Shown here: piece by piece, positions 35,999 through 45,651 of the stretch | Position numbering within the stretch: position 1 is the stretch's first letter | Layout: each line of letters begins with the position of its first letter | The notes under the pieces: generated by a model | The model's database searches: none | Told to the model about the DNA's origin: nothing | The model's input: the letters and a program-made list of their open reading frames with translations, nothing else | Program-made: the position numbers and the translations under genes | Source: Clusia tigrina | Taxonomy: Eukaryota; Arthropoda; Insecta; Diptera; Clusiidae | DNA length: 64,000 nt | Assembly: GCA_920105625.2 (NCBI GenBank) | Contig: OV050030.1 | Coordinates: forward strand, 112,140,814-112,204,813 | Reading direction: 5' to 3'

Positions 35999-37291
35999 AT
36001 TGCCATAGTCCATCACCGGCACTGAATGCTGTCATTTCCTTGTCTTGTTCATCTACTGCCCCTTGCCAATATCCGCTGTGTAAATCCTGCGTTGAGAACC
36101 AATTTGAACCAGAAAGTGTGTCCAACGTATCGTCGATGCGAGGTAATGGATAACTATCTTTCTTCGTTACCTCATTTAGTTTACGATAATCAACACAGAA
36201 ACGTGTGGAGCCATCCTTCTTCTTGACTAATACCACTGGAGAACTCCAGGGGCTCGCTGATGGCTCAATGACGTTGTTATGATGCATTTCCTTCAGCAAT
36301 ACATTCACTTCTTCTTTTTTTGCCAGAGGTACTCTTCTTGACGCCTGACGAATGGGTTTGGCATCACCAGTGTTGATTGTGTGTTTCACCATCTTTGTTC
36401 TGCCTTCGTTTTTACCCTTTTCAGCAAATACTGACCAATGCCTTGCCAAAAGTTGGCTGGCAGTCCTCCTCTGCTCTGTGAATAAGTCTTTGCTCCATTC
36501 TTTCGTGAGATCGTCGAGTACCTTTTTATCAGCTGGTATCTTAATTTTTGTTTCTCGCAGCTGGCTCTCACAGTTTACAATTGCAGAAATTGCCTGGCAA
36601 TTTCCAATTATCTGTCCTATCTCTATGGTTTTAGCGGAATTTGCAAGATTGACCACTCTTATTGGCACTATTCTGTTCTGCTGTTCTTCTACGAGGGTTT
36701 TTCCAATTATGATGTCATCCAGTGCAAATTTTTCCTCAGTCTCCACAACCCACAACTTCTTCTCCACATCTCCGTCCATTTTGGCCCATATGACTGCCTC
36801 TGACTTTGCTGGGATATTTGTCCACCGCGATACAATGGCTTGTCGGATACCTCCATACTTATCCTCACCAACGGATAACGGTATTTCGGTGTTCGCATAT
36901 TTCAACATTCGGCTTTTCAAATCTAGGGTGAATCCATTCCGAATCATAAAATCCACACCTAAGATTAATTCGTCCACAATATCCGCAACTACAAACTCGT
37001 GCGTCACTGTTGTGGTGCCGATAGTTATTTTCCGTGAAACTTTTCCCAGTACCGGTGCATCATCTCCAGTTGCCGTACGCAATCTTATTCCCAGAAGCGG
37101 CTCGATTCCCCGAACGAGATGCCTTCTAATTATGGAATATGATGCACTCGTATCCAATGTTACCACGATTTTTCTTCCATTTACTACGCTGTCGACAGTT
37201 AGGCTTTTGATTTCCCGTGCCATCTGAGAAACAAAGATTCTGGGGCTACATGTTGTGGGAATCAGATCAAGCCCCTCGAGACTGACTCCAT

Positions 37292-38684
37292 CTAGTTTGT
37301 CGACGGCTTATCAACATTTTCTGATTCCCTATTTTGGAATCTGACTTGCTTTGGAGGACTTACCGGTGAGCGTGATCTAGAACGTTTCCGTCTCGACTGA
37401 CAATTACGAGCCATATGTCCGACCTCTCCGCAGGTAAAGCATTTGCTCGTGAAACTTTGTCCGCTTTCGACTTGTACCTGACGGGCTCCGTATACTGGCT
37501 GGCACACCAAGGCTGCTGTCTCTGAAGTTAAAGCGCTAGCTACTGCCTCCATATAGGTAGCTTTCGGATTAGTTATTGCAGAACGCTTTATCTCCGCATC
37601 GCGAATGCCATATACGAAGGTGTCCATCATAGACCTCTCAGTGATCTCTCCTGGGTAGGCAAGATGAGCCAACCGTTCCACTTCCGCCGCAAACTATTTG
37701 AAGAGACTCACCACTCTTTTGTACACGTGTTCGTAGCTCTACTTGGTACATCTGCTTGCGATGTTCACTACCATACTTGCGCTGAACGGCATTCATTAAG
37801 CTTTCATAGCAGTCTCGCTCACTTTCTGAGATAGTTTGAAGCACATCAGCAGCAGCACTTTTCAACGAAACTGTTAATGCAGCCACTTTTTCGCGAGCAC
37901 TCCAACCATGTGTGCTAGCGGTAGTCTCAAACTGCATTCTGAAGACACTAAATGTCGTGGTTCCATCATAGGTAGGAGGCTTCAGTTTTATTGAGGATAA
38001 AGCCGGCACAGGCAATGCACCTTCCTGTAGTAGGTGAATTCTTTGCTCTATTTGTTGCTTAAATTCGTTCTGCTTTTGTACTACCGTTCTTTCGAACGAT
38101 TCTTGCCGTGTCTCAATTTCACCAACCTTCCTGTCTACCATATCGGACATTTCTTTCATTTGATGTCAGTTCTGTTCCGCTAGTTGAGCAAGTCTAGTTT
38201 CACTCTGCTCTAACCGCTGCTGCAACTTGTCCTCGCTTCTCTGTAGCTGCTGTTACAACTGTTCTTTGACATCCTCTTTAGCTGCTTGTTTCAGGGTTTC
38301 AGCATTTTGTTCTAACTGTTCCTTTACAGCTTGAGCATTTTGTTGTAATTGCTGCTGCATCCTCTCATGTCGCAATTGCATCTTCTCTTCGGCTGCTTGA
38401 GAACTTTGATGTAACTGCTGCATATCCTGTTTAAAGGATTGCATTATCCCGATAAGTGCGCTCATGTCAAAGTTACCCGTGTTAGGTTCTTGTGCTGTTT
38501 CTTCGTGGCGAGATGTCGTTGGCTCTTCACACTGGAATTCATGCTCATCGACGGTTATACCCTGCTCCTCTAAAGCGCTTCTTAATCGCAGCTGCAGCTC
38601 CGCTTTAAGCCCTTGTGTTTGCAAATTTAAGCGCTCAAGCTCCTTCTTGAGTTGCTCCAATCTCAGTTTTTCGAATTTAACCAT
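37292..38684 (-). pseudogene. gag: gag of element B, two stops and a frameshift
   Basis: Starts ATG at 38684 (MVKFEKLRLEQLKKELERL). The first ~45 residues look like a SAP motif (LEQLKKEL...GLKAELQLRL), followed by a Gln/Glu-rich coiled coil. A TAA at 38253-38255 and a TGA near 38160 interrupt the same frame, which continues at 38159-37700. A shift then leads to 37681-37292, with one zinc knuckle CFTCGEVGHMARNC and a basic RRKRSRSRSP stretch. Pol follows in a different frame. Confidence 0.85.
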
Positions 38685-38704
38685 TGTTTATTACAGATAC
38701 ACAA

Positions 38705-38721
38705 TCCCACTTCTGACACCA
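38705..38721 (-). promoter_or_regulatory. Primer-binding site of element B, tRNA-Leu-like
   Basis: The minus strand reads TGGTGTCAGAAGTGGGA, two bases inside the LTR. This is the complement expected for an insect leucine tRNA 3' end. The same site is in element D at 41336-41352 and, altered, in remnant C. Confidence 0.75.
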
Positions 38722-38723
38722 AT

Positions 38724-39323
38724 TGTTACGAAATTGCCCTCTTGACAATTTACTCTGTTACAAAATTGCCCTCCTGACAGTTTCTCTAACTCTCTGTACT
38801 CGGACTCGTACCACTGGATTGTGTAGTAATCAAACAATCGCTGGTTAAATTAAAATAATTAGCTTTATTTAATTATTGCTATTTACACATTTAATATTAG
38901 GCTTGAAGTTTACTTAGTTATTATTTGCACTTTATTTCACAAACCATTAGTCACTTTATTTAATAAGTAATTTCATCACTTTATTTAATAATGAATTTCA
39001 TCACTTTGCAAAATTACAAATACTGCTAATACTGCTGCTTCGATTAAAATGCCTGATGTACACACTTTTACGGTCTCTGATCTACTGTATTCGACTTTGA
39101 ACAGTCTTGTCGCTTTTATAGTTTTCGAATGGTTGGTGTAGAAACTTCCACGCTATTCTCGTATTTTCGAGAAGCTTCTATCCTCTTCGACAGAAGTCGA
39201 GAATATTCTTTTTGATATTACCGACAGATGGTTCTTGAATAAGCTTTTATTCGAATAGTTCGCATCTTGACTCATAGGGGGCACTCATATGCAATCCCGT
39301 TTCACTGATATGCAATCACGTTT

Positions 39324-39325
<2 letters not shown>
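38724..39325 (-). repeat. 5' LTR of element B (602 bp)
   Basis: Begins TGAAACGTG and ends GTAACA on the minus strand. The last ~35 bp are present twice in tandem (38724-38790 region). It adjoins (TA)n at 39326. Confidence 0.9.

Positions 39326-39401
<76 letters not shown>
39326..39401. repeat. (TA)n microsatellite, 76 bp
   Basis: Directly abuts the 5' LTR of element B. Confidence 0.98.
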
Positions 39402-39403
<2 letters not shown>

Positions 39404-39409
39404 AATGCA

Positions 39410-40285
39410 GAGGATTTTTTAGCTACACAGACACAGCAGAACTGAAATGTAGACGTGGCGGAACTAAACATTCCAAGAGGCGGAGAAACAAATGCAATCA
39501 ACAAACAAGTCCAACTTATCATCCACAGAGGTTTGAGACCAGCATTCATCCCAATACAGTCGATTCATCTCACAGAATAGTTATTCGTAATTCAATAGCA
39601 TATAAGTCACGATATGCAAAAAATCCGTCAGAGAATCAAGGCACAGTGTTATGTTTAAGGTACAAAAAATTAAATCATGATCGGAAATAAAAGACATTTT
39701 TGAAAAAAAAGCAAATCAATGAGACATCAGATACCAGAAAGAAATCAATCAAACTAGGGTTGACATTATTTCCATAACGAGTAGGTACATCCGAGTTTAC
39801 CACAGATAATAAAGCAGTCGCTACGAGCTCATATAATTTATTCTTAGCACTACTATCACACAGCAGATCCACATTGAAATCTCCAAAAATCAGAAAGCGA
39901 TCATAATCAGCCAAATTATTGGACAGCTCAGAAAAAAGGATACAATTTATATGTTCTATTAGGGTAATATAAACAAGATAGAAACGTCTTTGTACCTCCA
40001 TCATAAATATTAACATTAAACAACTTAATATCACACCCATTAGACAAGCTTAACAACTCAACATTTAGGTAAGCTTTACAGTATATTGCTACACCACCCC
40101 TCTCCTATGCAGCCTATCACTCCTTTTTAATTTGTACTCTTTAATGTAATAATGGGCATTCAAAACATTATTCTGAAACTATGTTTCTAAGACACATATC
40201 ACATCCACCAAGGAGAACTCAAAAATATATCTCAAGTAATCTAATTTCTCTGAGTTCAGACTCCTTGCATTAAGATGGATAATAT
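39410..40285 (-). mobile_element. LINE endonuclease fragment (CR1/jockey-like)
   Basis: Minus strand: LNARSLNSEKLDYLRYIF near 40270, ICVLET near 40200, then IFGDFNVDLL and DVPTRYGNN...SLIDFFLVSD (39900-39760) and FSDHDLIF near 39690 after a shift. These are APE-type endonuclease motifs, including the terminal SDHD. RT is not present, since the fragment ends against the (TA)n tract. Confidence 0.75.
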
Positions 40286-40290
40286 ATAAT

Positions 40291-40754
40291 ATAAGTTTAC
40301 GTTGTGACAATTTGCACTTTATTGCACAAACCATTAGTCACTTTATTTAATAAGTAATTTCATCACTTTATTTAATAATGAATTTCATCACTTTGCAAAT
40401 CAGAATTACAAATATGTACTGCTGCTTCGATTATAATGCCCGACGGTACACACTGTTACGATCTCTGTTCGAATGCCTTTGACTTTGCACAGTCTTGTGC
40501 TTTTATAGTTTCGAATGGTTGAGGTAGAAACTTCTACAATATACTAGAAGTTTCTGGATCTTTCTATAATTTTATACAGGAAGTTCTTAATTTCGAGATA
40601 TTTCTTTACACGACAATCGCTACAACGAAAGAAACCATTATTCGAATGGATTGTGTCTTGTCTTACACACACAGGGTGGTGCACTCATTCTCAAACTCCA
40701 GATGGGATCCTAAAAGTATGCAATCCCGTTTCACTGATATGCAATCACGTTTCA
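40291..40754 (-). repeat. LTR piece of the element B family
   Basis: Closely matches 33071-33530 of the 3' LTR of element B, to the same terminal TTTCA. The inner ~150 bp are missing. It is in opposite orientation to the LTR starting at 40771, separated only by (AT)8. Confidence 0.9.
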
Positions 40755-40770
40755 ATATATATATATATAT
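40755..40770. repeat. (AT)8 between head-to-head LTRs
   Basis: Sixteen bases of AT at the centre of two inverted LTRs. Confidence 0.95.
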
Positions 40771-41333
40771 TGAAACAGAAAGTGAAACGTGGTTGCATAC
40801 TTTTAGGATTCAATTTGGAGTTTGAGAATGAGTGCACTACCCTCTCTATACAGGTCAAGACACGATCTATTCAAATAAAAGCTTACTCAAGAACCTTTTC
40901 CGAAGTGCAGGTAAAATTCAAGAATGATCCAGGAACTTCTTTAATAGTGTAGGGAATAGTCTAGAATTTTCCACTTCCACCATTCGAAAAGTATATAAGA
41001 GAAAGCAATTCAAGTTGAAAAGCAACTGTAACAGTGTGTACATCGGGCATTTTAATCGAAACAGTAATATTTATAATTGTGATTTTGTATTGTAATAAAG
41101 TGATTAAATGAATTATTAAATAAAGTGCAAATTGTAATTAAGTAAACTATAAGCCTAATATTAAGTGTATAAATGGCAATAATTAAATAAAGTTACGTTA
41201 TTTTAATTTAATCAGCGATTGTTTGATTACTACACAATCCAGTGGTACGTATCCGAGTATAGAGAGTTGGAGTAAATTCTCAGGAGGGCAATTTCGTAAC
41301 AGTATAAATTTTCAGGAGGGCAATTTCGTAACA
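40771..41333 (+). repeat. 5' LTR of element D (563 bp)
   Basis: Begins TGAAAC and ends GTAACA. Its last ~33 bp are duplicated in tandem (CAGGAGGGCAATTTCGTAAC occurs twice at 41281-41333), as in the 5' LTR of element B. An AATAAA lies near 41115. Confidence 0.88.
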
Positions 41334-41335
41334 AT

Positions 41336-41352
41336 TGGTGTCAGAAGTGGGA
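41336..41352 (+). promoter_or_regulatory. Primer-binding site of element D, tRNA-Leu-like
   Basis: TGGTGTCAGAAGTGGGA, two bases after the LTR, identical to that of element B. Confidence 0.75.
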
Positions 41353-41372
41353 TTGTGTATCAGTTATAAACA

Positions 41373-42712
41373 ATGGTTAAATTTGAAAAACTGAGATTGG
41401 AGCAGCTCAAGAAGAAGCGCTTGAGCGCTTAAATTTGCAAACACAAGGGCTTAAAGAGCTGCAGGTGCGGTCAAGAAGCGCTTTAGAAGACCAGGGTATA
41501 GACGTCGATGAGCATGAATACCAATTTGAAGAGCAAACGACTTCCCGGGAGGAAGAAACACCTCTTGGAACTAATACTGGTAACTTTGACATGAGTGCAC
41601 TTATCGAGGTAGTGCAGTTACAACAAAATTCTCAAGCAGCTGAGAGGATGCAGCAGCAGTTACAACAAAATGCTGAATCCGTCAAACAAGCAATCAAAGA
41701 ACAGTTACAGCAGAGTCAAACACGACTTACTCAACTGGTGGAAATGAACTCACAGCAGATGAAAGAAATGTCCGAGGTGGTAGGCAGGAAGGTTTGTGAA
41801 ATTGAGACACGACAGGAATCGTTCGAAATATCTGTAGAACAAAAATACATTGCGAATTCGGGTAATAAGATTGCGTACGGCAACTGTAGATGGTGCACCA
41901 GTACTGGGAAAAGTTACGCGGAAAATTACTATCGACACCACAACATTGACGCACGAGTTTGTAGTTGGGGATATTGTGGACGAATTAATCTTAGGTGTAA
42001 ATTTTATGATACGGAATGGATTCACTCTAGATTTCAAAAGCCGAGTCCTCAAATATGCGAACACCGAAATACCGTTATTCATTGGTGAGCATAATTATGG
42101 AGGTGTTAAACAAGGTACAAAAATCACACCCAAGTAAGCGGCAGTTAAGGGGCCAAAATGGGCGGAGATGTTGAGAAGCACAAGAACCGAGTACTACCAG
42201 AAAAAGTGGTCAATGTTTCAAATACTGCTAGAACCACAGAGAAAGGAACGGTAATTGAAAATTTCCAGGCAATCTCAGCAATTGTAAGCTGCGAGAAGGA
42301 ACCGCGAGACACGAGAAACGATAGAATGGACTAAAGAGTCATCTACTGTACTTCCATGCAGTAGTTGTATACCTGAAAAAAGAGAACAGTTGAATTCATG
42401 GAAACAGCAGAAATCGCACAACTGATGAGTGACAAAATGAAAGCCAGATATGATGTACGAGCAAACAAACTCCAAAGGATTGCAGGAAGGACACCTAGTT
42501 ATGCTTCATAATCCGCAAAGGAAAAAGGGAATATCGCCAAAACTGCAAACACACTGGGTAGGTCCTTACAAGTTGATAAAGCGGATCAACGATGTAGTAT
42601 ACCGCATCCAGTTGGCGAGAAATGTCAGGAACAAAAAGAAGGTCGTTCACCTGGATAGGATACCTCCTTATGAAGGTTGCAGTACTATCCTTGTTCGGTA
42701 CGAACTAGATTA
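41373..42712 (+). pseudogene. Deleted gag-pol of element D
   Basis: Gag starts ATG 41373 and shifts frame after QLKK. The coiled-coil part runs to ~41845, then jumps into the protease region in another frame (IRLRTATVDGAPVLGKVTRK, 41865 onward). A degraded stretch follows to ~42400, then the integrase C-terminal domain (LVMLHNPQRKKG to HLDRIPPYEG). RT, RNase H and the integrase core are absent. Confidence 0.85.
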
Positions 42713-42739
42713 AGTGGAGGGAAATAGTGCAATAGTTAA

Positions 42740-43049
42740 GAATAGTGCACCACCCCAAATATGTATTTAAGTCAAGGCACAATCCATGCAGAGAATAGTC
42801 TATAACCTTATCGGAACTTCTTTCGAGGTGTAGATAATGTTCTAGAATGTTCTCGAAACTTCTTCCGAGGTATATATAATGTTCTCGAAGCTTCTTTCGA
42901 GGTGTAGATAATGTTCTTGAATGTTCTACTTCAATATAAGAGAGGTATATAAGCTACCAGCAATTCAAAGTCTACACAGTTGAAAAGCAATCGCAACAGT
43001 GTGAACATCTTGCATTTTAATCGAAACAGTAACATTTATAATTGTAATT
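42740..43049 (+). repeat. 3' LTR of element D, truncated
   Basis: LTR-like sequence with repeated GTAGATAATGTTCT units and an ATATAAG box, ending at TAATTGTAATT where the LINE begins. Confidence 0.7.
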
Positions 43050-43499
43050 GAGAAGTGGGTGTAAGGTAGGTCGCCTCCACGCGATGCACCCTGGGTAACG
43101 CTAAATGGTCTACACTCCCCGGGTGCTGCTGTTTTCTTGCACGGGAGTTCAGTAGCACCAATTGGCACGGCCCTTATCCTTCGTCTCCGGACTTCTCTTT
43201 GAACCAACGCCCTTTATTTTGAATGCCCTGGGGTGGTAGCTGTAATTTTCTGGACCTAGTTGTCTTTTGGCACGGAAGCATCTAAGATTGCAGCTGCCCC
43301 CGTCCCGATAAAATATTGGCAGAACTCAAAGTACGTTTGTTACCGTTAACTTGGCAGTGTGGGTTCCGTTGAGTGGAACTCCCGATTAGCACTGGTGTGG
43401 CTCTGAGCACTTCACCCCATAAGGGCTTGTGCCAATCCTCGCATGGCCTCCCTGCTTGCACAGAAAACCATGGGACCATACTTAGTGACCACACGTTCG

Positions 43500-44943
43500 G
43501 ACTGAGATAGCGGCTTAGTGGGGACCCTTTTTGCACGGACACCACAAGACAAATTAAAAAGACAAACACAAACAGGGACGCGCAAAACCCTGGCTAGGCA
43601 AATACCCCCAGCAACCCCCCCGCCCTTGGTTCGAAGTCAAGCTGCATCAGCACTGCCCCTTCAACCAGCACCACAGCTTCGACTAATAAGCCACCCAAGA
43701 GCTCTACGCTGTCTCCAGGCTCTTAGGCGGTTGCCAAGGTATTGACTCATAAACCAGCATCAGAAGCTCCGCCTAAGCTCTCTTCATCAAACGCCTGGAT
43801 ATTGCCTCACAAGTCGACGGAAACCTCTCCACGTCCCGCTCCTCTTTCAGGTGCACCAACCAACGTTAACCCGAGTACCAGGGCGTACAGGACGCTTAGA
43901 GTGGCTTATCGTATTTTGACGAAGCTCAACGCTACCGCAATCTCTCAACTGTCAGAATACAAGGGCAAACTTGAGTGGACAAAGGCATACACTGATGTTT
44001 GCGTGTCCCTCCCCCACTGCACAAGCAGCAGGTAAACACCAAGAGGCAGAGATCAGCTGATCGCCCCAGCCAATCCACCCAAAGCATCCATAAGCGCGTA
44101 AGGCTGGCTACCCCCAAGCCTAAGCTCTCGAAACCGCTTAGCGAGATCGTAAAGGAGAACCTCACATAGGCCGTGCTTGACTCTGCCAATGTCGAGAATC
44201 CTGCCAATTGGAGAATGATGGAACTGGTTGTTACCGATTTTCGTTGAGGTCATGTTCCTCAACCGTGGTCCTTCATCCAGCTGCCGTGACGCAGGGTGGT
44301 ATCAAGGACACACCAAAATTAACTCCTGCTCGGACCAACGCTCGGCGGACCTGTATAAGGTAGCGATTAACAGGGTAGGTGAGATCTGGCTGGATGCAAA
44401 GCTTAATGCGGTACCTTTGGTCCAGGTTCCCCAACGGCCTCGCTCCAAAACATGGCTTCATGCCGAGTCCTCTGCGCCTGAAAAAATCTTAAAGATCCTC
44501 AAGCTTAGCAATACCGACCTTCCCACCGATGGCTGGAAGGTCGCGAAAGTTGGTGACCCCAAAGGCACTTTGCGTGAGGTCACCATCATATTGAAGCGAG
44601 CTATCCCTTGCTCCAATCAGCACCCGCGAGGGAGTGATTAATTATAGCTTCGGAGCCATAACTCTCCGCATCTACAAGTGCGATGCCCAAGCCCACCGAC
44701 AGCCTGCCCTAGCTGGTGCTGTCTCACAAGCCATTGCCAATGAGCCTAGTTGCTCGGACCCTGTCCTCACTCCATTGCTGGGTAAGCGATAACGAGAGTA
44801 TGTGCTCCGAAATTACCAGAAGCAGTCGCTTCTCCACTTCAGAACTAGTCGGAAAATTCTTCGACCACATGCGGCTGGTGGGTACATCTCTACTATGTCT
44901 GAAGAGGAAGAGTTGAACACCATCATTATCAACCTTCAAGACA
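43500..44943 (+). pseudogene. ORF1 of the LOA-like LINE, broken
   Basis: Pro/Ser-rich N-terminal part (43518-44035) with KLEWTKAYTDVC, then a shift. The conserved C-terminal part is at 44310-44640 (DQRSADLYKVAINRVGEIW, GWKVAKVGDPKG) and ends after a stop with residues resembling SYGFGAITLRIYKCDA. It would coat element RNA. No zinc knuckle was seen. Confidence 0.7.
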
Positions 44944-45651
44944 ATGTTGAAGGTACTACAAATTAACCTTCAGCATTCGAAAACTGCCTCGGCACCCCTG
45001 CTTCTCCGACTCTCGGATATAGGGGAGGAGTTCATTTACGTCCAAGAATCTTGGGTCGTAAATTGCCGGGCTTCTGGGCTCAATGCATACGGATATCGTA
45101 TGGTATATATCGAGGATCAAAGTAACCTCAGATCCTGCATTCTGCTAAAAAAAATCAGCGTTAATACTCTTTTACTTCCTAGATTCAGTGACAAGGACAA
45201 TGTAGCCATGGTCATTGAAATGGGTCCACGGACCTTCTGGATCTCCTCTAGTTACATGGCTCACGACTATGGCGACTCTCCGCCACCAGACACATTAAAG
45301 CAAATGGTTGCTGTAGCCTACCAGAAACGGATTCCGGTAATCATTGGCGCCGATGCCAATACCCATCACGAAATATGGGCCAGCTTCGGCACAAATGATC
45401 GAAGTGAGTGTCTTTTTGACTTTATCCTTTCAAAAAACTTAGTTATTGCTAGCCGGGGAAATGAACCAACCTTCCTAACATCCATCAGGAAGGAAGTGCT
45501 TGACATCACTCTCGTTAGCGATAACTACTCCAACATAATAAGCAGTTGGTTCGTCTCCCAGGAATGCTCCTTTTCGGACCACTGTTATATCACCTTTGAC
45601 ATTGACTGGAGGGAGACTACAGGTAATACAGGAACCACGGAGCAAACCTAA
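44944..45651 (+). CDS. Endonuclease domain of the LOA-like LINE, open for 235 codons
   Basis: MLKVLQINLQHSKTASAPLL begins an APE-type endonuclease. It includes IYVQESWV, SSYMAHD, IIGADANTHHEIWAS and the terminal SDHCYITFD. The domain is uninterrupted, so its active-site Asn, Glu, Asp and His positions all look present. It would nick target DNA for reverse transcription. RT downstream is broken. Confidence 0.8.
   Translation: MLKVLQINLQHSKTASAPLLLRLSDIGEEFIYVQESWVVNCRASGLNAYGYRMVYIEDQSNLRSCILLKKISVNTLLLPRFSDKDNVAMVIEMGPRTFWISSSYMAHDYGDSPPPDTLKQMVAVAYQKRIPVIIGADANTHHEIWASFGTNDRSECLFDFILSKNLVIASRGNEPTFLTSIRKEVLDITLVSDNYSNIISSWFVSQECSFSDHCYITFDIDWRETTGNTGTTEQT

Larger units (their letters stand above)
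33540..37223 (-). pseudogene. pol: pol of element B: protease, RT, RNase H, integrase; broken
   Basis: 37223-35979: protease with LDTSASYSII (Gly of the D-T/S-G motif replaced by Ser), then RT with VDYRKLNE and FSTQDLHSGYWQ. A ~175 bp foreign scrap interrupts RT at about 35824-35998. RT resumes with NAPATFERLMEHVL and YLDD (35787 onward), reaching the RNase H start FILDTDASGG. A shift near 35290 leads to a long open segment (35404-33896) with the rest of RNase H and the integrase. A last shift near 33900 leads to the integrase C-terminal part (LMSDKMKARYDVRAN). Confidence 0.9.
32918..39325 (-). mobile_element. Ty3/gypsy element B, both LTRs, broken gag-pol
   Basis: 5' LTR 38724-39325, primer site, gag, protease, RT, RNase H, integrase, purine tract AAGCGGAGGGC (about 33531-33541, minus) and 3' LTR 32918-33530. 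The element sits between TA-rich flanks, so a target duplication such as ATAT is plausible but not distinctive. The tRNA-Leu-type primer site and domain order fit the mdg3/blastopia/micropia range, not resolved further. Two gag stops, several shifts, an altered protease site and a LINE scrap in RT disable it. Confidence 0.92.
40771..43049 (+). mobile_element. Gypsy element D, same family as B, opposite strand, deleted
   Basis: 5' LTR 40771-41333, primer site 41336-41352, gag start at 41373, a protease scrap, an integrase C-terminal scrap, a purine tract (AAGTGGAGGGAAATAG near 42713) and a partial 3' LTR to ~43049, where a LOA-like LINE cuts in. Most of gag and nearly all of pol are deleted. 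Confidence 0.88.
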
